A stretch of DNA of 16,095 nucleotides from Candidatus Cloacimonadota bacterium (GTDB lineage Bacteria; Muiribacteriota; UBA6191; JACPRK01): contig JAJFLN010000618.1 in assembly GCA_021772705.1 (NCBI GenBank), positions 1-16,095 on the forward strand, read 5' to 3'. How positions within the stretch are numbered: the stretch's first letter is position 1; the number at the start of each line of letters is the position of its first letter. The position numbers and the translations under genes were made by a program. Below are positions 6,811-15,010 of this stretch, in pieces. Under the pieces are notes generated by a model. The model had not been told where the DNA came from, did not search any database, and worked only from the letters and a program-made list of their open reading frames with translations.

Positions 6811-9041
6811 CTTGACTCTCCTTGAGTCTTGCCGCGCCCCACCTGTTGTCGCAGCTGGAAACGGGGATCACCGTACAGGACATAGCCTGCGTGGGTCATC
6901 CAGTAGTTTGCCGCCTCGCTCCGGGCTTGGCGCAGCGCCCTTCCCGCGGGTTCCCCGGCCAGCAGAGACCGGGAGAAGCCGAGGGCGAAGTTCACTGCCG
7001 CCTCCGTCTCGATGGACCAGAGCGTGCCGATGTACATCCGGACCCCACGGCTGACGAAGCTCCAGGGTAGACTGAGAGGGCTGGTGTAACCTGGGCCGGT
7101 CTCGCCCGGGTCCGGAGATCGGCCCGTGCCGCAGGCGTTGGCAAAGACCACCTGTGGCAGCGGAGCAGTCCCGCCGATCTCCTCCAGCAGCGCGGGGCTC
7201 AGCGTGCCTCCTGCCAGCAGTAAGCCTGCCTCCTCGGGGGTCCCGGCCTGAAAGAGGGAATGGCCGCTGTAGTGGAGCAGGTCGAACCGGCCCGAGGCCA
7301 GGCGCTGCGTCACGGCGTCTAGTGTCGCCGCTTCTCCGCAGAGAAGCTCCACCTTCACCGGAACGCCGCTCGTCCTGGCGAGTTGCTCCAGCTCTCGTTC
7401 CAGTGTAGCCGCCTCCTCCTGCGCCGCCGTGAGCTCAGGCCATTCTGGCGGTAGGGGGAGGGGGTTCGCCACGAGCAGGGCATTCAGACCTTTGTTGCGT
7501 TGCGTCGTCGAGATCCTCGGGAGCCCTCCTTCGAGCACGAGCGACCGGCTCATCGGGAGACGCTCGGCCAAGGCCTGCCCTTCCACACGGGCCATCTCCC
7601 ATGGCAGGGTCAGGTCTTCCGGCATCAGCTCCAGATGCAGGTGGCTCGCTTCGAGCGCCGTCAGGGCTACTTCGAGCTCCCGGCCCAGGATTACCGCCGT
7701 CAGTTCGTCGCCGATCTCCTGGAGCGCCGCCTCCGGCGGCAGGTTGTCGTTTCCCCGGAGCGCATCTTCCAGCTTCCCGGCAATCTCGAGGCGGTCCTCC
7801 GGGTCAGCCACACTGGTGAAACGGGACACACTTCGCCCCGCACCTTCGCCCTCGATGAGCTGGAGGACATACCGGAGCTCCTCCTCGTCATCCCGCAGCT
7901 CCGAGATGATGTTCAGGGTGACGATGCCTCCCCGATCTTCGATTCCGAAGAGAGAGAAGACCCGTCGGATGAACTCCATCCTCTGCAGGACACGCGCTGT
8001 GAATAGCACTGTCAGCAGGTGACTCCCGATGGCAGCGTAGCCAATCGGCGCGGCGGAGGCGACGAGCCGCCACTGCTGCAGCGCCGTGTACTGGGCCAGC
8101 CCGGCCAGGATCAACAGGGCTGTCAGCATCGCCATCCTGGAGAGGGCGACTCCAGATCGACCCAGGGCGGCTCCGGCCAGGGCGGAGGCCAGGACCAGGA
8201 CCCAAGCGATCGGCGCCGGGAGAGTCTTCAGCCCCCGCCCCTGCAACAGGTTCGACAGAGCGTTGGCATGGACCAGGACGCCCGGAACGCCGTCAGAAGC
8301 TCCCTCCGACAGAGGGGTGCGGAACGCGTCGCTGGAGGACCTTTCACCCATGTACCCGATTACAACGATGCGGCCCCGCACGGTCCCCAGCTTCTCCAAT
8401 CCCTTCGCGTAGGCCGAGGTCCGCAGAAGCGCGTCGCAGGAGAGAAGAGTGTGGTTGTTCGGAACCATCGTTGTCCAGTCGATGGTCAGACGTTCGATTG
8501 GGCCGGCGGGAGGATCGGTCCCCGGCTTTGCCCTTTCATGGAAGATCCTTCGAGTCGCCTCCGGGAAGGAAGGGAGTGCTCCCTCACCAGAGGGATTGAC
8601 CGGCGTGCGCCTTACGACGCCGTCGGTATCGAGGAAGAAGTTGGCCGATCCGACGGCGGCCGCGGCATTCTGCATGGCTGGGAGTAGCGAGATAGGGCGT
8701 GTTGCTGCTCCTGTTCGCTTGACCTCGACAGGAAGGACCACGTTCCCGGCACCCCCGATCACCCGGGCCAGGACCTGATCCTCTTCCAGATCTCTCCCGT
8801 CGTCGAGCAGCACGTCGAGAGCGATGACCGCGGGCTTCAGCCGAGCCACTGCCGTGACAGTCCTGGCCAGCTCCCTCCGAGGCATGGGCCACCGTTCCAG
8901 GTTCGCCATGGCAATCCTGGAGTCCATCGGCCTCGGGGGCAGCAACTTTATCATGAGGTCTCCGAGGGCGAGCCTCGGTTCCGGGAAGAAGTGGTCGACA
9001 CTAGCGCATAGAAGGCTGACCAGCAGTGCCGCGGCCAGCAT
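6807..9041 (-). CDS. CHASE2 sensor fused to a CHAT caspase-like peptidase
   Basis: A 744-residue inner-membrane protein. TM1 is at 1-19, the extracytoplasmic CHASE2 domain at about 20-270 (PAVIALDVLLDD, NFFLDTDGVVRRTP, GRIVVIGYM, GVPGVLVHANALSNLL), and three TM helices at about 276-296, 301-320 and 327-348. A cytoplasmic linker leads to the CHAT domain (about 440-735, with the PWEMARVEG entry motif). The CHAT His is H594 in HYSGH and the Cys is C637 in FANACGTG, so both catalytic residues are present; the usual YVLYGDP ending is there. CHASE2 is normally joined to kinases or cyclases. Here it probably gates proteolysis. The start is uncertain: ATG 9041 lacks a ribosome site, while the frame stays open for 18 more codons to CTG 9095, with AAGGGG 10 nt upstream. 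It is translationally coupled to the FecR-like gene downstream. Confidence 0.9.
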   Translation of the reverse strand: MLAAALLVSLLCASVDHFFPEPRLALGDLMIKLLPPRPMDSRIAMANLERWPMPRRELARTVTAVARLKPAVIALDVLLDDGRDLEEDQVLARVIGGAGNVVLPVEVKRTGAATRPISLLPAMQNAAAAVGSANFFLDTDGVVRRTPVNPSGEGALPSFPEATRRIFHERAKPGTDPPAGPIERLTIDWTTMVPNNHTLLSCDALLRTSAYAKGLEKLGTVRGRIVVIGYMGERSSSDAFRTPLSEGASDGVPGVLVHANALSNLLQGRGLKTLPAPIAWVLVLASALAGAALGRSGVALSRMAMLTALLILAGLAQYTALQQWRLVASAAPIGYAAIGSHLLTVLFTARVLQRMEFIRRVFSLFGIEDRGGIVTLNIISELRDDEEELRYVLQLIEGEGAGRSVSRFTSVADPEDRLEIAGKLEDALRGNDNLPPEAALQEIGDELTAVILGRELEVALTALEASHLHLELMPEDLTLPWEMARVEGQALAERLPMSRSLVLEGGLPRISTTQRNKGLNALLVANPLPLPPEWPELTAAQEEAATLERELEQLARTSGVPVKVELLCGEAATLDAVTQRLASGRFDLLHYSGHSLFQAGTPEEAGLLLAGGTLSPALLEEIGGTAPLPQVVFANACGTGRSPDPGETGPGYTSPLSLPWSFVSRGVRMYIGTLWSIETEAAVNFALGFSRSLLAGEPAGRALRQARSEAANYWMTHAGYVLYGDPRFQLRQQVGRGKTQGESR

Positions 9042-9177
9042 GAAACGGCCCGATGCTACGGGATGTCCGCGGTCCTCGGAATCCTCAATGGCCAGGGATC
9101 AACCACCCCTTCAGGTGACATGACGCAGGCCGGACTGAGTCTTGCGCTCTTTCTTGCTCTGGCGATCCGCCCGGCCG

Positions 9178-9424
9178 TTAGTCGCAATGCCTGTGAGATA
9201 AAATGGATTTTGTTGTAGTGGGGCTCAGCCCAACACCCCGTTGGGGGAGCCAGCTCCCCAAAACCCCCAATTGGACTGGTGGGACTGGGAGTGTTGATGA
9301 ACACTTTAATGACATACGAAAGCTCGACCTGTTCATCCGGGTCCAGGGGCCAATGGCCCCTGGAGGGAGTTCGAGGGCAGAGCCCTCGTTTTCAAACATT
9401 CCTTCACTGATTCATGGGCATTGC
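9178..9424. repeat. Dispersed repeat family R1, copy 2
   Basis: This fills most of the gap between the TPR-CHAT and CHASE2-CHAT genes. Core 9185-9274 is the inverted counterpart of 5678-5770. The right part carries two further perfect hairpins, 9343-9363 (CCAGGGGCC-AAT-GGCCCCTGG) and 9372-9388 (CGAGGGC-AGA-GCCCTCG), then an end CATGGGCATTG also found in copy 1. The left end TTAGTCGCAATGCC matches the ends of the other copies. There is no reading frame of note. With copy 1 it brackets the CHASE2-CHAT/FecR gene pair in opposite orientation. Confidence 0.8.
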
Positions 9425-9426
9425 CG

Positions 9427-12264
9427 TTAATCGTAGCGTCCCATGAGGCAGAAGGCAGCCCATTTATAGGGCTGATGATGGCGGCCCGTACGGATCATCT
9501 TCAGGGCCGACGCCCGCAGGGCCTCGTCTCTGGGCTTCCCTTGTGCTATCTGCTCGTAGAAGTGTCCCATCAAGATTCCCGTCGATTCGTCGGGCACGCT
9601 CCAGAGGGATGCCAGGACGCTCCGGCATCCGGAGTAGAGGAATGACCGAGCCAGACAGACCAGCTCATCTCCCCGGGAAAAACGGCCCACGGCTGTCTTG
9701 CAGGCCGACAGGACGGCCAGCTCCGCCCGGAGATCGAGGCCAAAGATCTCGTGGAGCTCCAGCTGCCCGTCCTCTCCATCCCCCGGCGCCAGGGCCAGCC
9801 CGGAATAGAGCGGCAGGGCCGGGTCGAGTTCGCCGTGACAGGCGAAGTGCAGGATGTCTTGGTCCGAGGCCCGGCGCTTCAGCTCTGCTTCTGTCGCTGC
9901 CGCCCCCATCAGAACCTGGGCGTTCTGGAAGTGCCGGGCGATGCCCTGGACTTCCGAGGTGGCAAACGGCAGGTCCGGTACGGATCGAGTCGTCGCCGGG
10001 CTGCCCAGGGCGAGCAACCGGCCAGCGCCGGAGGCGCTCTTTTGGCCGATGGCCGCCAGCGCCGTGGCGCTGGGGACGTAGGTGATGGGGAAGCGCTCGA
10101 TCAGGTACTTGCCTTCCTCGTCCACGAGAGCCTGGAAGGGCAAGTAGTGAAGCACGTCGTGAGGGGCGATGATCAGGCGTCTTCCTTTCAAGCGCTCATC
10201 GATGGGGGCTATCAGAGCCTGGTAGAGCGCTCGGGATGTCTCGTCGTTGGGGATCTTCCGGTCGTACTGGATGCGAGCTCGCTCCACCAGACCACGGATC
10301 TTGGACACCTCCAGCGGCAGGGGTGTCTGCGTCAAGCTCGTTGGGCTCAAGAGAAACGCCCGAGCTCTCTTCAATCCCAGGTGATAGAGCAGCAGCATCT
10401 CGCCCGGCCTCAGGCTGGATTGGGCCGTCTGCAGGTCGTCGGACCGGACCGAGACAAGACGGGCCAGCTGGGGGCTCTCGGAAGCGATTCGCTCCAGCAG
10501 CTGGTGACGCTCCTGGCGCAAGGATCGGAGTCTCCGATCGAGCCGGTCGGCCTGGCCACGTTCCGCACCCGTTACGGCGGCTGTGCTCCGCCGCGCCAGC
10601 TTGTTCGAGACGTCGCGGATGCGGGCTCCCAGGGCGCGCTCTTCCTCGATCAGCTCAGTCCTGACGCCCTCGCGAAAGTCGATTCGCCCGGTCGAGACCA
10701 GATCCACGAATGCCCGGGCCCGGGCTCGTTCCGACAGAGTGAAGGCCTCTTGTAGCCGGTTCCCGGAGATGAGGAGTTCGATAGCCTCGTCATAGACGGT
10801 GAGGCGATCCGCGCCTGCCAGCAGGGAGGACCGGAATTCCGGAATTCGGCTCTGGGCCAGCATTCGTTCGATCCGTTCGATGGCGTCGCGGTAGGCCTTG
10901 ATGGAGGCATCGGTGCGGCCGGCGTCCTTCAAGGCCCGGGCGCGGCCGTGGCGGGCGCGCCAGGCCGTGTCGGCGTCACCCCGGTCGGCAGCGGGGCCCT
11001 CGAAGGCTCTCAGAGCCTCGCCGGTCCGGCCCAGAGCTGTCAGGGCGAACCCTCGGTTGACGGTGGCGGCGGCGACGCCAGTCGCCTCACCGGCTGCGGA
11101 GTAAGCTCTCAGAGCCCGATCGTACTGGCCCAGGGCCTGGCTCGCCTGCTTCTCGTCCAAGAGCACCTTGCCCAGGCCGCTCCGGGCGACGGCGATCCCC
11201 ACTGCTTGCCCCGAGGACTCGTAGAGGCTGATGGCCTTCTGGAACTGGTCCTTGGCCGTGAAGGGGTCCCGGTTCAGGTAGGCGATCTTGCCGAGCTCCA
11301 CGTGGAGTCTGGCCCGGTCGTCCGCCGCCCCAGCCTCTTCGAAGATACCCAGGGAGGACTTGAAGGCTCTCGATGCCTTGTCCCGTTCTCCAAAGGCAAG
11401 GTGATCCAGTCCCAGATTGGTCTGGGCGACGGCGAGCGCCTCGAGTACTCCGGAGTCCTTGGCTGTGGCCAGCGCTTCCTGGTCCAGGGCGATCGCCTGG
11501 CGCAGGTCGCCCCTGGCCCGGTGGATCGAGGCAGTGGTCAGAAGGATCGGCGCCAGGTCGGGGTGATCGGCCCGCCTCGCTATCGCGAGAGCCTCCTTTG
11601 CCCTCTTCATGGCCACTTCAAACTTGCCCTGAGTGCGATGGTGGACGGCCACGATGTTGAGGCAGGCCGCCTCGCCGGCGGCGTCCCCCAGCTTGTGATA
11701 GAGAGCCGCGGCCTCCTCGGCGGAGCACCGTTGCTCCTCGTAGCGGCCCATAGCGCCCTGAGAAACGGCCATACTCCGGAGGGCAACGGCACGCTTCTCG
11801 CCGGTCGCCACTGCCCCCGGAACGTTCTGGGCAAGACCGATGAGACGCAGACTCTCGTCATAGCGCCCCAGGAAAGCCATGTCCCGACTCATGCGGAGGA
11901 CAGTACGGGAAGTGGCCTCCCGGTCGTCTTGCTGCAGGTGATACGTCAGCGCCCGGGTTCGAGCGTCGAAGGCCTCGGCGTAGCGACCGGCCTTTTCGGC
12001 GCACTCGGCCAGCTGCTCCTGCGCCCGTGCGACCTCGGCCGGTTCGCCAGCGAGACCCGGATCCGATGCTATGTAGGCCCGGTAGTGGACCAGCGCCTGA
12101 CGGAAGTTGCGGGCGTTGAACAGCCGATCGGCGGCTCGCAGCTGCTTGCGCGCCTTCACGCCCCGGTCCCACCCCCGGGCCGGGCCGGAGGCGAAGGTGG
12201 CTGCCATCAACAACAAGGCCAGCAGGGGCAGGGCCGAGCGGATCGTGGGCCGGATCAGAGCCAT
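9427..12264 (-). CDS. Exported TPR-CHAT caspase-like protein
   Basis: A 945-residue protein. A signal peptide at about 1-31 (basic N-end, LLALLLMAATFAS) predicts export, unlike most CHAT proteins, which are cytosolic. A long array of TPR-type helix pairs (about 40-480) follows, typically with ALxxY or AxxxGR spacing. Next is the conserved linker with VYDEAIELL and SERARARAFVDL, then a CHAT domain (about 640-943). The catalytic His is H810 in HFACHG and the Cys is C855 in LSACKT; both are intact, and the SLWSVPD and FYEQIAQGK motifs of the family are present. It is therefore probably an active cysteine peptidase acting in the periplasm or beyond. The TPR array may bind a regulator or substrate. 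The ATG overlaps the stop of the upstream barrel gene by 1 nt (TGATG), so the two are coupled. The stop is TAA. Confidence 0.92.
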   Translation of the reverse strand: MALIRPTIRSALPLLALLLMAATFASGPARGWDRGVKARKQLRAADRLFNARNFRQALVHYRAYIASDPGLAGEPAEVARAQEQLAECAEKAGRYAEAFDARTRALTYHLQQDDREATSRTVLRMSRDMAFLGRYDESLRLIGLAQNVPGAVATGEKRAVALRSMAVSQGAMGRYEEQRCSAEEAAALYHKLGDAAGEAACLNIVAVHHRTQGKFEVAMKRAKEALAIARRADHPDLAPILLTTASIHRARGDLRQAIALDQEALATAKDSGVLEALAVAQTNLGLDHLAFGERDKASRAFKSSLGIFEEAGAADDRARLHVELGKIAYLNRDPFTAKDQFQKAISLYESSGQAVGIAVARSGLGKVLLDEKQASQALGQYDRALRAYSAAGEATGVAAATVNRGFALTALGRTGEALRAFEGPAADRGDADTAWRARHGRARALKDAGRTDASIKAYRDAIERIERMLAQSRIPEFRSSLLAGADRLTVYDEAIELLISGNRLQEAFTLSERARARAFVDLVSTGRIDFREGVRTELIEEERALGARIRDVSNKLARRSTAAVTGAERGQADRLDRRLRSLRQERHQLLERIASESPQLARLVSVRSDDLQTAQSSLRPGEMLLLYHLGLKRARAFLLSPTSLTQTPLPLEVSKIRGLVERARIQYDRKIPNDETSRALYQALIAPIDERLKGRRLIIAPHDVLHYLPFQALVDEEGKYLIERFPITYVPSATALAAIGQKSASGAGRLLALGSPATTRSVPDLPFATSEVQGIARHFQNAQVLMGAAATEAELKRRASDQDILHFACHGELDPALPLYSGLALAPGDGEDGQLELHEIFGLDLRAELAVLSACKTAVGRFSRGDELVCLARSFLYSGCRSVLASLWSVPDESTGILMGHFYEQIAQGKPRDEALRASALKMIRTGRHHQPYKWAAFCLMGRYD

Positions 12265-13247
12265 CAGAATCGGTACTCCAGGGTGGTCAATACACCGTTG
12301 GTCGAGAGCACATTGCGTCCCGAAAGCGGGATGGCGAGCTGCTGTGTCAGCGTCAGGTCGCCCAGGCTGAAGGTGTAACCGGGCCGGAAGTGGAGGCTCC
12401 GGGTGTGAGGGGAGGCCGCCGGCCGATCGCTGCGGCTTCCCTCGTTCTTCCAGGAGCCGACCAGCAGACCCTGGATGGAGAGGCTCTCACCGATACCATA
12501 GCTCGCTCCCAGGGTGTAGTCGAACCCGTCGCCATTGTTGAACGCAACCGGCGCTCCTGCCGAGGTGGTACCGCTGCCGGAGCGGTTCTCCTCGTAACTT
12601 GCTTTCAGGAAGTAGTTCATCGGGTAGATCTCCCGGAGGGCTGAATAGGACAGCCGGTAGGTCCAGAATCCTTGCCCTACCGGGATGTCCAGACCGTTCT
12701 CCGGATTGCTGTCCGCCGTTGGGACCACCACATCCAGGGAGACCAGGGACGTGAGCCGGTCGTCGAACCACCGGGGCTGGTACTGGATGAGCAGGTTCAG
12801 GTCGCCCAGACCGTCGCCCTGAGCCTCCAGGGTCGTGACCTGGTTCGCGGGCAGCAGCTGGCCCAGCAAGGTAGCGCCGTTGACGAAATTGAGGGCCGAG
12901 AGCTTCCGCTCCACTTCGTTGTGCAGCGTTGTTCCGGCGCCGACGTTCCACCGGTCCGCCAGGCCGTGAGAAGCGAAGAGTGGGAGAGACTGTCGCCGGA
13001 TCGCTTGGGCCAAGGGTAAGTCCCGCCGGGAGCCCTGGCCGTCGAAGAACTTGGTGGCTATCTCGTACACGTGGCTGGCGGTGATCACGGTCCTGCCCTT
13101 GGGCGCTGTTATGTTCTTGATGTCCCGGATGTCCAGGGGGCGTCCGATGGAGGGGAGAGCGCTCGGAATCTCCTGGGCGGCCCCGGGTGGCACGAAGAGG
13201 GAAGCGACAAGGAGCAGGAGCGAGAGCCGGCGTCCGGATCGAAGCAT
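12264..13247 (-). CDS. Outer-membrane beta-barrel protein (PF13557-like)
   Basis: A 327-residue protein with a signal peptide (MLRSGRRLSLLLLVASLFVP, cleavage likely after PGAA near 24). An N-terminal periplasmic segment of about 70 residues precedes alternating polar/apolar strands. GLGDLNL (146-152) is the typical motif of the 'MetA-pathway of phenol degradation' barrel family (PF13557). The chain ends in LEYRF, a C-terminal aromatic as used by the BAM machinery. An open frame extends upstream of ATG 13247, but it only shadows the preceding gene. ATG is chosen because its TGATG overlap with that gene's stop and GAGGTGG about 8 nt upstream fit coupled translation. It probably forms a pore or channel. 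Family members have been linked to uptake of aromatic compounds, but I would not assign a substrate. Confidence 0.8.
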   Translation of the reverse strand: MLRSGRRLSLLLLVASLFVPPGAAQEIPSALPSIGRPLDIRDIKNITAPKGRTVITASHVYEIATKFFDGQGSRRDLPLAQAIRRQSLPLFASHGLADRWNVGAGTTLHNEVERKLSALNFVNGATLLGQLLPANQVTTLEAQGDGLGDLNLLIQYQPRWFDDRLTSLVSLDVVVPTADSNPENGLDIPVGQGFWTYRLSYSALREIYPMNYFLKASYEENRSGSGTTSAGAPVAFNNGDGFDYTLGASYGIGESLSIQGLLVGSWKNEGSRSDRPAASPHTRSLHFRPGYTFSLGDLTLTQQLAIPLSGRNVLSTNGVLTTLEYRF

Positions 13248-14308
13248 CAGTAGCGCCACCTCACGGCCGCGCCGATGCGGATCGTATCGGCCACGCCCTC
13301 CGCATGAAGGGGGATCTGGGCATCGGCGATGATCTCGAAGAGAGGGGAGGCCTGGTAAGTCAGGATCGGGGTCAAGGCGATGAGCTCCCGAGTGGTGCCT
13401 GGCACCTCGACGCCAGCGATGGCGTCCCGTCCGCTCGCCCGGGCTTCCGCTTCGAGGGAGGCCGTGAGCCATCCCTCGATCCGTCGATCTCCACGGAGGC
13501 GAAGGAAGAACTGATCCCCCGGGTCCACCCGAACCGTGGCTCCACTGAAAGACGTCACCGAGCCGGCGCCCCGGACTTGCAGGCCCGCGGACCCCGTGAG
13601 GGCGAAGTTGCCTCGGGTCTCCTTGATTCCGTAGGACAGGCTGTAGTCCATCTGTCCCGAGCCGAGCGGCAGACTGCGGGTATCCGGGATCGAGCCGCGA
13701 GCGGTATCGGTCTCGATCTCCAAGCCCAGGCGCCGGCTCAGGCCGGGCCGGTTCCACGCCCGGGCGACGAGAAACGTCAGGTCACCCAGACCGTTCTCGT
13801 TCCGGACATCCTCGGTGGTGAAGAAGAACGGAGCCCCTGCCAGGGTGTTGATCCGGGTGGGACGGGCCTCCTTCAGTCCCAAGTAGGGAACGCGAAGTCC
13901 GACCTCGAAGTCATGGGCCACTCGTCTCCGGTATTCGGCGAAGAGCTCTTTCCTGGATGTGCGGGTGGCGAAAGCCGCTCCGGCGAATCCCGGAAATCCG
14001 GCCATCTCCCTTCGCTCGTCATGGCGCAGCCGGTACCCGACGGTGAACGAGTGATCCCTGAAGTCCAAGACGATGGGCCGGTCCACCAGGGCTGGAATCG
14101 GGGCCCGGGAGGACGCCGGTCGAGCCAGGGCCCGGATCTGGGCCATCACGTCATCGCCGGAGGGGCCCGATGAGAGGGACTCGGCGGCGAGCACCTCAGG
14201 GCCTCCCGCGATCAGCAACAGAGCAGCACAGCTGACGGCCACGAGCCACCCCAGGCCGGGCGGGCCAGGTCGCTTTCGACCGTCTCTTGATGTATCGGTT
14301 CTGTTCAG
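13247..14308 (-). CDS. Outer-membrane beta-barrel protein (PF13557-like), first gene of the locus
   Basis: A 353-residue protein if started at CTG 14308 (331 if at GTG 14242). The longer form has a proper basic n-region (NRTDTSRDGRKRPGPPG) before the hydrophobic core WLVAVSCAALLLIAG. The GTG start would begin inside that core and leave no charge. The frame from the in-frame TGA has no ATG, GTG or TTG before 14242, and GGGAGG lies about 11 nt before the CTG. The mature chain is strand-rich, with GLGDLTF (151-157 in GTG numbering), as in PF13557 barrels, and ends VRWRY with a terminal aromatic. It resembles the next gene in plan but not closely in sequence, so the pair may be diverged paralogues. 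It is overlapped by 1 nt with the next gene. Confidence 0.75.
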   Translation of the reverse strand: MNRTDTSRDGRKRPGPPGLGWLVAVSCAALLLIAGGPEVLAAESLSSGPSGDDVMAQIRALARPASSRAPIPALVDRPIVLDFRDHSFTVGYRLRHDERREMAGFPGFAGAAFATRTSRKELFAEYRRRVAHDFEVGLRVPYLGLKEARPTRINTLAGAPFFFTTEDVRNENGLGDLTFLVARAWNRPGLSRRLGLEIETDTARGSIPDTRSLPLGSGQMDYSLSYGIKETRGNFALTGSAGLQVRGAGSVTSFSGATVRVDPGDQFFLRLRGDRRIEGWLTASLEAEARASGRDAIAGVEVPGTTRELIALTPILTYQASPLFEIIADAQIPLHAEGVADTIRIGAAVRWRY

Positions 14309-14561
14309 GTCGAGGCCCCCCTCCCGCGATCAGCTGAGTCCAGTTGCCGGCTTCTGTCGCGCGTGGGTTTCGGATCCATGAATCGACAATCTCCAGGCAG
14401 ATGATGAGGCTGGCCCAGGGTCAGCGACGGATCTGTGCCCAACACGCGGGTGCATGTCACCCGGGGGGTGGCTTTTGCTGCGATGACTCGGGAAGTTACA
14501 GGTCGCCCACGGAGCTCACGGAGGTCCTTTTTGGGAGAAATCGTACTTGATGCGTCGAGTA

Positions 14562-14730
14562 AGGGGCCGCGCAAGAATAATTACGCAGTTTCGCATCCCA
14601 TCTTCGATCGCTCCTAAATCGCGGAATCCTCGACGTAGCCCACTACGCCTCCGGTCCCGCTCAGTCAAACCAACCGAATCTGACCCAAATCTGGGCGCGA
14701 TTTCTGCGCATTTATTCCTGCGCGGCCCCT
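14562..14730. repeat. MITE-like element, family R2
   Basis: A 169-bp element with terminal inverted repeats. The left end begins AGGGGCCGCGCA (14562). The right end, read in reverse complement from 14730, begins the same way; the two match over 27 bp with three mismatches (14562-14588 and 14704-14730). There is no coding frame of note inside. A small internal symmetry CGTAG...CTACG occurs near 14632-14647. The left part occurs again at 5776-5867. This is the form expected of a miniature transposable element moved by a transposase elsewhere; no transposase is in the window and no target duplication is certain. Confidence 0.7.
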
Positions 14731-14997
14731 AACTGGCCGAGAGTCGGCCCCAGGCACCCCTGTGCTCAGCATCTCACCTCTCCACACGAAAATCCCTGTG
14801 TTCTCCGCGATCCCTGTGAGCGACCTGATCCCTAATGTTGGCTGCCCCCCCACGGGACATGCACCCCAAACAGGCCTCGCCAGTTGTGAACGGTTGTCCA
14901 CCGTGATAAGACTTTCTTGGTTGAAAGATCCGCAAGTTCGGCGGGCCACTGCGTCTGGACTCCTGGAGGCTCGCCGAAGGTGTGGGCCACTTGGCTT

Positions 14998-15004
14998 GGG
15001 AGGG
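14998..15004 (+). promoter_or_regulatory. Shine-Dalgarno site deciding a GTG start
   Basis: GGGAGGG with a 6-nt spacer before GTG 15011. A second possible start, ATG 15047, has GGTGAG upstream and would shorten the protein by 12 residues. Confidence 0.6.
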
Positions 15005-15010
15005 TTGCTC

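Larger units (their letters stand above)
14309..15010. other. Divergent control region filled with repeats
   Basis: About 700 bp without a convincing gene between the barrel operon (-) and the zf-HC2 gene (+). It contains the MITE-like element at 14562-14730. Two copies of a motif around GGGTGCATGTC lie at 14445-14468 and, inverted, at 14845-14866, and there is a string of the type 'cctgtgttctccgcgatccctgtg' kind (about 14795-14820). Promoters for both directions should lie here, but I cannot identify them by eye. No sigma factor gene is present, although zf-HC2 genes often follow one. Confidence 0.55.

Noticed and set aside
9372..9388. Rho-independent terminator after the TPR-CHAT gene
   Set aside because: The hairpin is perfect, but the T-run lies on the plus-strand side; the minus-strand genes would have no U-tract after it.
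10948..12378. 476-residue open frame on the plus strand
   Set aside because: It lies opposite the well-supported TPR-CHAT gene, has no family features, and long antisense frames are common in GC-rich coding DNA.
13248..13757. N-terminal extension of the second barrel gene up to 13757
   Set aside because: It covers the preceding barrel gene in another frame; a signal peptide and ribosome site place the real start at 13247.
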